From NCBI RefSeq assembly GCF_017873395.1, contig NZ_JAGGKC010000006.1:78052-142051 (forward strand): 64,000 nt of DNA. Reading direction: 5' to 3'. This stretch comes from Youngiibacter multivorans (GTDB lineage: Bacteria; Bacillota; Clostridia; Clostridiales; Clostridiaceae). Shown one piece after another: positions 17,202 through 26,772 of the stretch (its first letter is position 1; every line of letters starts with the position of its first letter). The notes under the pieces are model-generated. The model had not been told where the DNA came from and searched no databases. It worked only from the letters and a program-made list of their open reading frames with translations. The position numbers were made by a program, and so were the translations under genes.

Positions 17202-17791
17202 ACATGCTCCTTTCGATGCTGGTAGAAGGCAAGGACTGTCTTGCCGTACTTTCTCCTGTCCACTAATTCGAGACCTGCTTCCGGTTCGAATATTTCTTCA
17301 GATATATCATATTTGGATACTATCACTCCCTGACTTGAAAGAAGACCAAGCTCCTCAATCAGCAGGACTGATGTTTTCACCATATTGTTCAGATACGGAG
17401 GGTCCACAAATATTATATCAAAAACATCGCCCTTATACCCTGCTTTTTTACAATATTCATATGAATCTGAGAGAATGGCGGTGGATTTTCCGGAAAATCC
17501 GAGATTTTCTATGTTCTTACTAAGTATATCATAGGTTTCCCTGGATTTTTCGACCATTACAGCACTGCCGGCACCTCGGCTTATGCTTTCCAGGCCTAGG
17601 CTTCCCGTACCGGAAAACATGTCTAGTACCCTTGCATCCTGAATTTTCCCGCTGATGATGCTGAACATCGACTCCTTGATCCTGTCAAGTGTTGGCCTCG
17701 TGGCATTGATGTCGCCCTTCTCGGTAACTCTTCCCTGATTGAGCGGAGACAGAAGCTTTCTGCCCTTCGCGCTTCCTGCAATTATCCTCAT
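17198..17791 (-). CDS. rsmD: 16S rRNA (guanine966-N2)-methyltransferase RsmD
   Basis: The 197-residue protein begins MRIIAGSAKGRKL and has the SAM-binding LDMFSGTGSLG at about 56-66 and the catalytic DPPY at about 130-133. It methylates G966 of 16S rRNA. It lies 12 bp after recG and overlaps coaD. Confidence 0.96.
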   Translation of the reverse strand: MRIIAGSAKGRKLLSPLNQGRVTEKGDINATRPTLDRIKESMFSIISGKIQDARVLDMFSGTGSLGLESISRGAGSAVMVEKSRETYDILSKNIENLGFSGKSTAILSDSYEYCKKAGYKGDVFDIIFVDPPYLNNMVKTSVLLIEELGLLSSQGVIVSKYDISEEIFEPEAGLELVDRRKYGKTVLAFYQHRKEHV

Positions 17792-17803
17792 TTATTCCTC
17801 CTG

Positions 17804-19825
17804 TCAGTTAAGGCAGATGAATTCCATGGAATCCTCAAGCATCCGTGTAAATTCTGCTTTAACCCTTTTGTATTCATCGGTCTCCTCATGGAAGACCCTG
17901 GCAGCAAACTTGCCTGCCCTTGTAAAAATGGAGTAGTCCCTTGCGAGGTCGGAAATTGAGAGCCCTGACCCCCCGGACTGGCTTACTCCAAAAAGCTGGC
18001 CGGTTCCACGCTGTTTCATGTCCTCCTCAGCTATAAAGAAGCCGTCATTGCTTTTTGCAAGCGTCTCCAGCCTGGTCCTCGTCTCTTCAGAGTTCATCTT
18101 TGAAACCATCAGACACCATGACTGGTGCTCACCTCTTCCGACCCTTCCCCTCAGCTGATGCAGCTGGGCAAGTCCGAACCGTTCCGCATTCTCTATGAGC
18201 ATTACTGTAGCGTTGCCGACATTGACCCCGACTTCGATGACAGTTGTGGATACAAGTGCCTTCAGCTCTCCATCCTTGAATGCTCTCATGGCCTTGTCCT
18301 TTTCTGCACCCTTCATTCTGCCATGAAGCATACCCATGGGTATGCCCTTCATCATCCCTTCCGACAGTTCGGTGAAGAGCCCTTCCACGGAGCTTGCCTC
18401 AAGCTCAGAGTCCTCTTCGATGAGTGGCGTTACGATATACGCCTGTCTGCCATTTTTTATCTCCTCGATCACCTTGCTGTAGCACTGCTTCCTTTTCTCT
18501 TCAGGAAACAGCATGGTTCTTATGTTCTTTCGTCCCGGTGGCAGCTCGTCGATTGTCGACACATCAAGATCAGAATAAAGAGCCAGGGCCATGGTCCTTG
18601 GAATCGGAGTTGCAGACATTACAAGCACGTCAATCTCCTGGCCTTTTCCAATTAGCTTTGCCCGCTGGTTCACTCCGAACCTGTGCTGCTCATCGGTAAC
18701 TGCGAGTCCAAGCTTAGGCATTGACACACTCTCCTCAAGCAGAGCATGTGTACCGATTATGATCATTGGAATACCCTCCGCAAGGTCCTTCTTAATCCTA
18801 TCCGCTTCCTTCCTTTTCGTCGAACCGGTAAGGACCTCGATCCTCGTTCCGAACCTTGAAAGAAGGGATTCGGCCTCCTCCTTGTGCTGGGTTGCAAGTA
18901 TTTCGGTAGGTACCATGAGGGCACCCTGGTATCCGTTCTCGACAACGTTGAAAAGAGCAGTAAGGGCCACTATGGTCTTGCCTGATCCTACATCGCCCTG
19001 AAGAAGCCTGTTCATCGGGTACGGTTTCTTCTCGTCAAGAAGGATTTCACGTATGCACCTTGACTGCGCCCTTGTCAGTTCATAAGGCATGCTTTCCTTG
19101 AATTCGGTTAGTCTTCCGCTCATCCTGAAGGGTATGCCGTTTGCTGCATCCTTCCTTCTATTTCTCGCAATCATGATCTTCAGGGAATATGAGAACATCT
19201 CCTGGAATCTGAGCCTTTCGAGAGCTTCAGAAAGGTCCTTGTCATCACCCGGGAAATGGACAGCCCTTACAGCCTTATCCAGCTCCATCAGGTTCTCCTC
19301 AATGAGTATCTCCCTTGGAAGGTTCTCGTTGATTATAACGGAATCAAGCACCTGCCTCAGCAGCTTCCTTATAAGGGTTCCTGTAACACCCTCCTTCTGA
19401 GGATATATTGGTGTTATATCCACAATCTCCCTTACGGAGGAGGGATTCACGACCTCAAGGCCTTTTCCCTTCCTTACGAATTTACCTGCCAGATGGTAGG
19501 AAGTGCTCGCACTATAGTTTCCGGAAATATAAGGCATATTGAACCAAGTTGCCCTGATATCACCAAACTCAGAGCTGAATGTGGCACTCACCATGGCAAG
19601 TCCCTTCCTCAGCTTCACGGGTCTGCCGATTTTTATCAGCTGGGCTTCGACTACTGATTTGTCCTGTCCGTTGAACACCGATTCGCATGCATCAAAAAGT
19701 TTATCATAACCTCTCGGAAAATACAGAAGCAGGTCAAGTATTGTCCTGATTCCCATTTCTTCAAGCTTTTCAGCAGTTTTTTCACCGACGCCCTTAAGCG
19801 TGATCACCGAGTCATGAACTTCCAT
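17804..19825 (-). CDS. recG: ATP-dependent DNA helicase RecG
   Basis: The 673-residue protein has an N-terminal wedge domain, GVGEKTAEKL near residue 12, Walker A GDVGSGKT near 275 and TDEQHRFGVNQR near 380. It also has VMSATPIPRT, the motif V/VI region LHGRMKGAEKD, and QLRGRVGRGEH. It remodels stalled replication forks. ATG at 19823-19825 was chosen over one five codons upstream because GGAGG stands 4 nt before it. Length fits the family. Confidence 0.97.
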   Translation of the reverse strand: MEVHDSVITLKGVGEKTAEKLEEMGIRTILDLLLYFPRGYDKLFDACESVFNGQDKSVVEAQLIKIGRPVKLRKGLAMVSATFSSEFGDIRATWFNMPYISGNYSASTSYHLAGKFVRKGKGLEVVNPSSVREIVDITPIYPQKEGVTGTLIRKLLRQVLDSVIINENLPREILIEENLMELDKAVRAVHFPGDDKDLSEALERLRFQEMFSYSLKIMIARNRRKDAANGIPFRMSGRLTEFKESMPYELTRAQSRCIREILLDEKKPYPMNRLLQGDVGSGKTIVALTALFNVVENGYQGALMVPTEILATQHKEEAESLLSRFGTRIEVLTGSTKRKEADRIKKDLAEGIPMIIIGTHALLEESVSMPKLGLAVTDEQHRFGVNQRAKLIGKGQEIDVLVMSATPIPRTMALALYSDLDVSTIDELPPGRKNIRTMLFPEEKRKQCYSKVIEEIKNGRQAYIVTPLIEEDSELEASSVEGLFTELSEGMMKGIPMGMLHGRMKGAEKDKAMRAFKDGELKALVSTTVIEVGVNVGNATVMLIENAERFGLAQLHQLRGRVGRGEHQSWCLMVSKMNSEETRTRLETLAKSNDGFFIAEEDMKQRGTGQLFGVSQSGGSGLSISDLARDYSIFTRAGKFAARVFHEETDEYKRVKAEFTRMLEDSMEFICLN

Positions 19826-19842
19826 GTTTCCTCCATGCAAAG

Positions 19843-19864
19843 AAGGAAGGCTTCTGCCTTCCTT
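19843..19864 (-). repeat. Short perfect hairpin between fakA and recG
   Basis: AAGGAAGGC/GCCTTCCTT with a 4-nt loop lies about 10 bp after the fakA stop. The following CTTTGC is too short a T-run for a strong terminator. It may be a weak terminator or mRNA stabiliser within the operon. Confidence 0.5.
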
Positions 19865-19872
19865 GTACTTAA

Positions 19873-21513
19873 TTACTCTACAGAGATTATGAAGTAGTAG
19901 AGTGGCTGCTTTCCAGCCAGGCTCATCACATCAAGGTCTCCATACTTTTCTTCAAGCTTTTCCATGAACACCTGAACGTCCTCTTCAGCAGCGTCGCTGC
20001 CGTAGAATACTGTAAGAGCTGAACTATGCTCGTCAACCATCCTGCCGATCAGGTCTTCAGTGAGCTGGTACAGATCCCTTTCGACCTCGACAATCTTGTT
20101 GTCAAGAAGTCCCAGGTAATCTCCCTGCCTGATTTCGATTCCATCAATCTCGGTATCCCTCACAGCGTAAGTGACCGAACCTGACTTCACTTCTGAAAGG
20201 CTGCCTGTCATTGATCTGATGTTCGCATCAAGCTCCGATTCAGGATTGAATGCCGTCAGTGCGGTTATACCCTGCGGAATCGTCTTTGTTCCGATGACAT
20301 GAACGTCCTTGTGGGAAATTTCCTTAGCCTGGTTCGCCGCCATGATTATATTCTTGTTGTTCGGCAGAATGAAGATATGTTCTGCATTCAGGCTTTCCAC
20401 TGCCTTCACTATATCCTCTGTCGAAGGGTTCATGGTCTGTCCGCCTTCTATGATCACATCTGCACCAAGGTCAAGGAACGCAGCCTTGAGTCCCTCACCT
20501 ACTGAAACCGAAATGAAGGCATACTTCTTGGCTTCAGCGACTATATTTTCCTCAGCAATAAGATTCTCGCCATGACCCAATGTCTCGGGAACATCCTGGA
20601 GGTTCCTGTGCTGTTCCCTCATGTTCTCGATCTTTATCTTGGTGAGCTCGCCCAGCTTGCCAGCCTCTGCAAGCACAAGTCCTGGTTCATCCGTATGAAT
20701 ATGGACCTTAATGATGTCATCATAACCGACATATACGATCGAGTCTCCCATGGTTTCAAGATACTCCCTGAAAGCGCCATTGTCAGGCTCAGCCAGTATT
20801 ATGAACTCGGTACAGTATCCGAAGGTTATCTCGGTATGGGTGTCTCTGGCTGCCACGTAGCTCTCTGCAGGAGCCTTGTCTTCTGACTTTCTCTCGGTCA
20901 TCTCACCTGAAAGCGCTTCGTACATTCCCTGGAGTATTATTACAAGCCCCATTCCGCCAGAATCCACAACCTTCGCTGCCTTCAGCTGGGGAAGCATCTC
21001 GGGTGTCCTTTCAAGTGTGTCTTTGGAAATCTCCACTATATTCCTCATGAGTTCGGTACAGTCATCCGTGTGCAGCTCCACAGCCTTTTCTCCGACCTCT
21101 CTGATGACTGTCAGGATAGTTCCCTCGGTTGGTCTCATGACTGCCCTGTAAGCCGATTTGGAGCCCTCTATGAAGCTCAGCGTCAGCTCGAACGGATTGA
21201 CTTCATCTTTGCCCTCGAGGCCTTTTGCAATTCCTCTGAATATCTGAGATAGTATTACTCCTGAATTCCCTCTGGCTCCCATAAGGGCACCCTTTGCAAG
21301 GGTCTTCGATACTTCACCGATATTCGTGGACTTGTGCCCTTCAACCTCCCTGACTGCTGCCCGGAATGTCATGGACATGTTAGTACCGGTATCTCCGTCA
21401 GGTACTGGAAAGACATTGAGAGAATCGACATATGCCTTCTCATCCTCCAGCTTCGCACTGGCGTTCAGTACCATGCTTATGAATTGCTGTCCATTGATCT
21501 TGCTGTATTTCAT
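19873..21513 (-). CDS. fakA: Fatty acid kinase catalytic subunit FakA (YloV, DAK2 domain)
   Basis: The 546-residue protein has an N-terminal DAK2 kinase domain with the nucleotide-binding PDGDTGTNM at about 39-47, GARGNSGVILSQIFRG near 95 and the C-terminal FakB-interacting region. FakA phosphorylates fatty acids held by FakB for phospholipid synthesis. The start at 21511-21513 has GGGAGG upstream. It follows asp23, a standard Firmicute pair. No fakB gene lies in the window. Confidence 0.94.
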   Translation of the reverse strand: MKYSKINGQQFISMVLNASAKLEDEKAYVDSLNVFPVPDGDTGTNMSMTFRAAVREVEGHKSTNIGEVSKTLAKGALMGARGNSGVILSQIFRGIAKGLEGKDEVNPFELTLSFIEGSKSAYRAVMRPTEGTILTVIREVGEKAVELHTDDCTELMRNIVEISKDTLERTPEMLPQLKAAKVVDSGGMGLVIILQGMYEALSGEMTERKSEDKAPAESYVAARDTHTEITFGYCTEFIILAEPDNGAFREYLETMGDSIVYVGYDDIIKVHIHTDEPGLVLAEAGKLGELTKIKIENMREQHRNLQDVPETLGHGENLIAEENIVAEAKKYAFISVSVGEGLKAAFLDLGADVIIEGGQTMNPSTEDIVKAVESLNAEHIFILPNNKNIIMAANQAKEISHKDVHVIGTKTIPQGITALTAFNPESELDANIRSMTGSLSEVKSGSVTYAVRDTEIDGIEIRQGDYLGLLDNKIVEVERDLYQLTEDLIGRMVDEHSSALTVFYGSDAAEEDVQVFMEKLEEKYGDLDVMSLAGKQPLYYFIISVE

Positions 21514-21687
21514 CTGAAAATAACCTCCCGTAAAAATGGACAACATAGGGAATGTCCAGCTTTTACAAATCTCTTTATATCAATATTGTTTTCTGCTTCA
21601 ACCTTAAGTCCAAGAATCATATTCTTCCATAATAGGCCATATTTGAATAGAAATACCTGAAAAGTCAGGTTTATTTAAGAATTGGAC

Positions 21688-22035
21688 TTAGAACCTTATA
21701 CCCTCAATATTTACTGTGATATTCGCAACCTTGAGTCCGGTATGGTTCTCTACGTTGTACCTTACCTTCTGTATGATGTTTCCGGCGATTACTGAAATCT
21801 TGGTTCCATACTCTACCACTACAAACAGATCAATGGAAAGCTCGTTGTTCTTGTAGTTTATCTTGACGCCCTTGTTCAGGTGCTCTATCTTGATCAGCTC
21901 CCAAAGTCCGTCAGCTGTATTCTTGGAGGCCATGCCCACGACACCATAGCATTCCATAGTGGAAAGACCGACTATCTTGGCGATCACCTCGTCTGAGTAG
22001 GTTATGTTGCCGTTGCTGTTGGTTAATCCTATCAA
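21688..22035 (-). CDS. Asp23/Gls24 family envelope stress protein (YloU)
   Basis: The 115-residue protein has the family pattern NGNITYSDEVIAKIVGLSTMECYGVVGMAS and a C-terminal NITVNIEGIRF. Asp23 family members in Firmicutes associate with the membrane and the cell envelope stress response. It is the first gene of the asp23-fakA-recG-rsmD-coaD unit. A GGAGGGAG site and a promoter stand upstream. Confidence 0.94.
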   Translation of the reverse strand: MIGLTNSNGNITYSDEVIAKIVGLSTMECYGVVGMASKNTADGLWELIKIEHLNKGVKINYKNNELSIDLFVVVEYGTKISVIAGNIIQKVRYNVENHTGLKVANITVNIEGIRF

Positions 22036-22066
22036 TTTACTCCCTCCTTGACTGAATTCATCTTAT

Positions 22067-22095
22067 ATAATATTATATTTTCATTGTAACTTCAA
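22067..22095 (-). promoter_or_regulatory. Promoter of asp23-fakA operon
   Basis: TTGAAG (22090-22095) and TATTAT (22067-22072) are 17 bp apart on the minus strand, about 32 bp before the asp23 start. Confidence 0.65.
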
Positions 22096-22188
22096 GATAA
22101 GCTAATGTACACGCAGGATAACCTCAACAGTCTGAATATTATTATTGAGCGTTTATCCTAAGTATCCTGAATGTACACGAAAATTATG

Positions 22189-22218
22189 TTGCATTCAAGT
22201 CCACCGTTATGTTAGAAT
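22189..22218 (+). promoter_or_regulatory. Promoter of rpmB
   Basis: TTGCAT (22189-22194), an 18-bp spacer and TGTTAGAAT (extended -10; hexamer 22213-22218) lie 68 bp before rpmB. Confidence 0.65.
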
Positions 22219-22285
22219 GTTATTTGTTCCAATCGGGATATTAGTTTTCGATTTCATAAACTCTCATGGAGGAGGTGTAAATCTG

Positions 22286-22477
22286 ATGGCAAGAGTATGC
22301 GAAGTATGCAACAAGGGTGTCATATCAGGAAAATCTTACTCACACTCACACAGGCAGTCACTTAGAAAGTGGGCCCCAAATCTACAGAAGGTTAGAGCTA
22401 TTGTCGACGGAACTCCACAGAGAGTTGTCGTATGTACAAGATGCTTGCGTTCTGGCAAGGTTGAGCGTGCGATATAA
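22286..22477 (+). CDS. rpmB: 50S ribosomal protein L28
   Basis: The 63-residue protein begins MARVCEVCNKGVISGKSYSHS and has CTRCLRSGKVER at the end, giving two CxxC pairs (zinc-binding form of bL28). The start was set at 22286 by the GGAGGAGGTG site. It is monocistronic, divergent from asp23, and ends at a very strong terminator. Confidence 0.97.
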   Translation: MARVCEVCNKGVISGKSYSHSHRQSLRKWAPNLQKVRAIVDGTPQRVVVCTRCLRSGKVERAI

Positions 22478-22503
22478 TTAAAGATTGACAGGATAAATCA
22501 TCC

Positions 22504-22556
22504 GTTAGAAAACCCAGGGATTAAGTTCCCTGGGTTTTCTAACGTCCGTTTTTTTT
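22504..22556 (+). terminator. Strong intrinsic terminator of rpmB
   Basis: A perfect 17-bp stem (GTTAGAAAACCCAGGGA and complement) with a 6-nt loop is followed within 6 nt by eight T residues. It lies between convergent rpmB and thiN and could stop transcription from both sides. Confidence 0.95.
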
Positions 22557-23188
22557 CAGTCCCTTGACTTCATTACAATCACAATCCCGCTTTTGAAGGA
22601 AACTTCGATGGTCTCCCCTTCAAACTCGTTCGAGACGGTCCTGGGATCCCCCATCCTGAGCCTGTAGTCATTAAGAGGATATCTTGCCCCTTTGATCGTA
22701 AAGCCTTCCACATCGCCCCTGAAGGCCTGGAATGAGATGAAGTCCCCGAAATCGCGGATGATGGTTCCCGGTCTGCTGATCATGCTTATCATGTTGTTGC
22801 CGTCGATTATGAAAGCTTCCTTCCCTTCACTGAGGGCCTCTTCAAGAAGTCCAAGGTTTCCCAGGAAGTGATCGAGCCTCACTCCGGTGCATCCGAAGAA
22901 AAGGTATGAATCAGGGGAATATTCCCTTGCCTTCAGATATGCCGCTTCAGTGTCCGTAAAATCCTTGACAGCATCAAACTTCTGGATTTCACACCTGCCC
23001 TGAAAGAACTCCAGTGTTTCCTCACTGAGCGAGTCGAAATCACCGAGCAGCACATCAGGCATTACCCCAATTTCCTTTAGGAATTCTCCTCCCCGGTCAG
23101 CCGCAATTATTACATCACCTGGCTTCAGATACGAGATGAAGAGGTCCTTTCCAGGGCTTTTCCCCCCTGAGACTATAAGAGCCTTCAT
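22556..23188 (-). CDS. Thiamine pyrophosphokinase
   Basis: The 210-residue protein has VIAADRGGEFLKEIGVMPDVLLGDFDSLS near the N-terminus and DFTDTEAAYLKA plus FGCTGVRLDHFLGNL mid-protein, the ThiN-type kinase fold. It converts thiamine to thiamine diphosphate. Its start overlaps the rpe stop by 4 bp. Position after rsgA-rpe is standard in Firmicutes. Confidence 0.94.
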   Translation of the reverse strand: MKALIVSGGKSPGKDLFISYLKPGDVIIAADRGGEFLKEIGVMPDVLLGDFDSLSEETLEFFQGRCEIQKFDAVKDFTDTEAAYLKAREYSPDSYLFFGCTGVRLDHFLGNLGLLEEALSEGKEAFIIDGNNMISMISRPGTIIRDFGDFISFQAFRGDVEGFTIKGARYPLNDYRLRMGDPRTVSNEFEGETIEVSFKSGIVIVMKSRD

Positions 23189-23838
23189 CTGAGGGCTTTC
23201 CTCAGCTTCATCATGTTCTCTGATATCTCATTGTTCCTGTAGACAGCAGATCCTGCCACGATGACATCTGCACCTGCCTCGGCAGCTGCCCTGATGTTGT
23301 TCTCGCCAATTCCCCCGTCTATCTCGATCATAAGCGAAGGGTTGAGCACGTCTGCCATTTGCCTGAGCTCCCTCACCTTATCGAGCGAATATGGAATGAA
23401 TGACTGACCACCGAACCCTGGATTCACTGACATAATAAGAACAAGGTCGAGTTCAGGCAGAATATGCTTCAGAACCGAAACAGGAGTTGCCGGATTAAGC
23501 GTTATGCCTGCCATTACCCCAAGTCCCTTTATCCTTTGTATCGCCCTGTCTATATGAGTCTCAGCTTCATAGTGGAAATTTATCAGGTCCGCTCCCGCTT
23601 CCGCGAAGGCCTCGAAGAAATTCGAAGGCTCCCTGATCATAAGGTGTACATCAAATGTGAGCTTGGTAAGTGGTCTTATCGCCTTGATTACTGGCAGTCC
23701 GAAGCTGATGTTTGGGACGAAAGAGCCGTCCATGACATCTATATGGATCCAGTCAGCCCCGGCTGTCTCTGTTACCTCAATGTCCCGTCCCAGGTTGGCA
23801 AAGTCTGCTGATAATAATGATGGTGCTATCTTGACCAT
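23185..23838 (-). CDS. rpe: Ribulose-phosphate 3-epimerase
   Basis: The 217-residue TIM barrel begins MVKIAPSLLSADFANLG and has HIDVMDGSFVPNISFG, MSVNPGFGGQSF and EIDGGIGENN. These contain the metal-binding and catalytic Asp and His residues. It interconverts ribulose-5-P and xylulose-5-P in the pentose phosphate pathway. It overlaps the end of rsgA by 13 bp. Confidence 0.97.
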   Translation of the reverse strand: MVKIAPSLLSADFANLGRDIEVTETAGADWIHIDVMDGSFVPNISFGLPVIKAIRPLTKLTFDVHLMIREPSNFFEAFAEAGADLINFHYEAETHIDRAIQRIKGLGVMAGITLNPATPVSVLKHILPELDLVLIMSVNPGFGGQSFIPYSLDKVRELRQMADVLNPSLMIEIDGGIGENNIRAAAEAGADVIVAGSAVYRNNEISENMMKLRKALR

Positions 23839-24695
23839 TTTTTCTTGTTTACCTCCATAAGTTCATTCAGAAATCTAAGATAGTAGTAATACCTTTTCTC
23901 GGAAATTGTCTTGCCCACCGCATCCTTTACACTGCAGCCCGGCTCCTTGTTGTGGGAACATCCGGTGAACCTGCAGTTCCCCTCATGCTCGTGGAATTCA
24001 GGGAAATAGTCCTTGAGCTCTTCAGTTTCCATCGAAAGCTCGATAGATGAGAACCCCGGTGTATCCACAACAAAGCCGTCATTAACATTTACAAGCTCGC
24101 TGTGCCTTGTGGTGTGCTTGCCCCTTTTGAGCCTTTCAGATACGACTCCTGTCTCCATATGCTCCTTCCCCAGTATACGGTTCAGCATGGTCGATTTGCC
24201 GGCTCCCGACGGTCCGCAGAACACAGTTATGTTTCCTGTAAGTTCCTTCAGGATAACGTCAAAGTCTTTTCCTTCCTTGGCACCGATGAAAAGCAGCCTG
24301 TAGCCGGTACCCATGAAAAGGTCCGTAAGCTCTTTCATCTGACCCTGATAGGACAAGTCTACCTTGTTGAACACAAGTACTGGAGTTATGTTGGACTTTT
24401 CGAGCATGACAATGAACTTCATAAGAAGCTCCTCGTTGATATCAGGATTCCTCATGGCTGACACCACAAAAGCCTGGGTTACATTAGCAACCATCGGCCT
24501 TTCAAGCTCCGATGACCTCGGAAGTATCTCAGAGATCACATTCGAATCCCTCTCAACCTCGATGACAACCTTGTCTCCTACCATCGGGGTCACATTCCTC
24601 AGCCTGAATATTCCCTTGGCTTTGCATTCGACTACTCCGCCTTCAGTGCTTACGTAGTAGAAGCCGCCTATTCCCTTTATAATCAATCCTTCCAT
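23826..24695 (-). CDS. rsgA: Ribosome small subunit-dependent GTPase RsgA
   Basis: The 289-residue protein has an N-terminal OB fold (MEGLIIKGIGGFYYV), a circularly permuted GTPase with NKVD at about 110-113, GPSGAGKST at about 161-169 and DTPGF. A C-terminal zinc-binding CRFTGCSHNKEPGC follows. It checks 30S maturation. The open frame extends 24 codons upstream to a TTG, but ATG 24695 fits the family length and a TATAAT at 24754-24759 would start transcription inside that extension. Confidence 0.94.
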   Translation of the reverse strand: MEGLIIKGIGGFYYVSTEGGVVECKAKGIFRLRNVTPMVGDKVVIEVERDSNVISEILPRSSELERPMVANVTQAFVVSAMRNPDINEELLMKFIVMLEKSNITPVLVFNKVDLSYQGQMKELTDLFMGTGYRLLFIGAKEGKDFDVILKELTGNITVFCGPSGAGKSTMLNRILGKEHMETGVVSERLKRGKHTTRHSELVNVNDGFVVDTPGFSSIELSMETEELKDYFPEFHEHEGNCRFTGCSHNKEPGCSVKDAVGKTISEKRYYYYLRFLNELMEVNKKKWSR

Positions 24696-24753
24696 GGCAC
24701 CGGTCCCGTGATTTATTTGGGCATTGCCTCTTGGCCTTATTGCCCCTTCCTTA

Positions 24754-24759
24754 ATTATA
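24754..24759 (-). promoter_or_regulatory. Possible -10 box of rsgA-rpe-thiN
   Basis: TATAAT on the minus strand lies after the prkC terminator. The -35 is poorly matched. Confidence 0.4.
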
Positions 24760-24820
24760 TCCTTCAATTAATCTTTATTCCACAATTTATATGTCATCAG
24801 CCTTTCAATCATGTCTGCAC

Positions 24821-24849
24821 AAATCAAAAAAGCCCCGAAGGGCTGATTT
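24821..24849 (-). terminator. Intrinsic terminator after prkC
   Basis: AGCCC-TTCG-GGGCT followed by TTTTTT on the minus strand, with flanking AAATC/GATTT extending the stem. Confidence 0.93.
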
Positions 24850-24861
24850 GAAAAAATTTAT

Positions 24862-26772
24862 TTATGGCTGGGTTGTTGGTGCTGTTGTTGGTGCAGACGT
24901 TGGCTCGGGTATTGGCTCCGGTTCCGGTTCACCAAGGATCTCCACAGTGCTTCCGTATGGAACTGCCCTGCCGACATTCGGGTTCACATCCACCACGTTG
25001 TCAGTCCGCAATGTGTCTCCGCCAAGAACAACCTTCAGCCCCAATGATTCCAGTTCAGATTCGTATGCTGCCACAGTCATTCCTGTAAAGTCTCCAATCA
25101 GGACCTCCCTGTATTCATATACGGTCACATTCACCTTAGAGCCCTGCTTGACTTCAGTGTTCTCAGGTATTTCCTGAGCCTTTATGGAACCATCAAGCTT
25201 CTTGTCCCCGGTAGGCTGTTTGGTTACCGATCCAAGCTCAAGCTTTACGGACTCGAGAATACTTCTGGCTTCAGTTTCCGAGAGCGACAATAGGTTTGGC
25301 ACCTTTGAAATCTGTAACTCAGGTCCCTTCGATATCACAATATTAACCGGGCTGCCCTTTGGCATGTCTGTCAAAGCCAGCGGCTCCTGGCTTATTATCT
25401 GACCCTGCGGAACGGTATCGCTGTATTCTTCAGTCACTGTGCCCTTAATGAAGTTATTGTTTGCAAGAAGGGTCTCTGCAGATTCAAGAGTCATGTTTAT
25501 GATATCAGGAACCTTCAGTATTACCTGACCTGCACTTAGAACAACTTGTACAGTCGAGCCCTTCTTGACGCTTTCTCCTTCGCCTGGCAGCGACCTGAGG
25601 ACAGTCCCCTCAGGAAGGTCAGAATTCTCTGTAGACCCTACCTGCATGACCAGGCCGGCATCTATAATCGTATCCTCGGCATTGTCCTTCAACATTCCGA
25701 CAATTACCGGAACCTTGGTGTTTTCATCAACAACTGTTGTGGGGTTCTTGGTGCCTCCCCCGAATACGAATTGCCCGAGAAGTGCTCCCAGAGTCAGGAA
25801 TACCACCATCACAAGGCCCACTATGAGTGCTGTCTTATTCTTTCCTGTTGGCTTTTCATCATCAAATATGTCGTCCTCAAGCGGATCTCTCTTAGGCTTT
25901 ACTGCAGACATCACCTGAGTTTCACCACTGAACGTGGCTGCTGATTCGATGTTCTCGCCGGCCTTTACAGTCCTTAGGTCAACTAGGAATTCCTCTATCT
26001 TCTGATATCTTGCTATTGGATCCTTTGCTGTTGCCTTGAGTATGACTCTGTTAAGCCCTTCCGCCAGAAGAGGATTAACAGTCTTCGGAGGCTTGATGTC
26101 CTCCTGCATGTGCTTCAGTGCTATGGTTATAGGGCTCTCAGCATCAAATGGTACTGCCCCTGTCGCCATTTCAAACATGACTATGCCCAATGAGTAGATA
26201 TCTGATCGTCTGTCGGTCAGGTTGCCCCTCGCCTGTTCAGGCGAGAAGTAGTGCGCTGAACCGAATATCTTGCCTGAGTGGGTGATTGTGTTTGAATCAG
26301 AATGCTTTGCTATACCGAAATCAGTGACCTTAACCAGGTTATCTCCGGTTATCATTATGTTTTGCGGCTTTATGTCCCTGTGGATTATGTTGTTGTTGTG
26401 CGCGCATTCAAGGGCTCTTCCGATCTGCATCGAGTAGTCCAGTATCTCATCGTTGGAGAGCTTGCCTTTTTCCCTTATGATCTGTTTAAGGGTCTTTCCC
26501 CTGACGTATTCCATTACTATGTAGTGGATATCATCCTCGCTTCCCACATTGTAAATGTTGACTATGTTGGGATGCGAAAGGAAAGCCACGGCATTGGCTT
26601 CCTGCTTGAACCTGTCAAGAATCTCCCTGTTCGAGATAAATTCTTCCTTGAGCACTTTGACAGCATCATATCTGTTCAGCTTCGTGTCCAGGGCCTTGTA
26701 TACGGTAGACATACCGCCCTGGGCGATCTTCTCCACGATTTCGTAACGGTTGCCAAGTATTTTTCCTATCAT
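24862..26772 (-). CDS. prkC: Membrane Ser/Thr protein kinase with PASTA repeats (PrkC/Stk1)
   Basis: The 636-residue protein has a kinase domain at about 10-265, with GQGGMSTVY-like AQGGMSTVYKA, HRDIKPQNIM and DFGIAKHS. One transmembrane helix lies at about 315-340 (ALIVGLVMVVFLTLGALLG). Three clear PASTA repeats and a divergent fourth follow outside the cell, then an acidic Pro/Thr-rich tail. It senses muropeptides or lipid II and controls wall growth and dormancy exit in relatives. It overlaps prpC by 4 bp. Confidence 0.96.
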   Translation of the reverse strand: MIGKILGNRYEIVEKIAQGGMSTVYKALDTKLNRYDAVKVLKEEFISNREILDRFKQEANAVAFLSHPNIVNIYNVGSEDDIHYIVMEYVRGKTLKQIIREKGKLSNDEILDYSMQIGRALECAHNNNIIHRDIKPQNIMITGDNLVKVTDFGIAKHSDSNTITHSGKIFGSAHYFSPEQARGNLTDRRSDIYSLGIVMFEMATGAVPFDAESPITIALKHMQEDIKPPKTVNPLLAEGLNRVILKATAKDPIARYQKIEEFLVDLRTVKAGENIESAATFSGETQVMSAVKPKRDPLEDDIFDDEKPTGKNKTALIVGLVMVVFLTLGALLGQFVFGGGTKNPTTVVDENTKVPVIVGMLKDNAEDTIIDAGLVMQVGSTENSDLPEGTVLRSLPGEGESVKKGSTVQVVLSAGQVILKVPDIINMTLESAETLLANNNFIKGTVTEEYSDTVPQGQIISQEPLALTDMPKGSPVNIVISKGPELQISKVPNLLSLSETEARSILESVKLELGSVTKQPTGDKKLDGSIKAQEIPENTEVKQGSKVNVTVYEYREVLIGDFTGMTVAAYESELESLGLKVVLGGDTLRTDNVVDVNPNVGRAVPYGSTVEILGEPEPEPIPEPTSAPTTAPTTQP

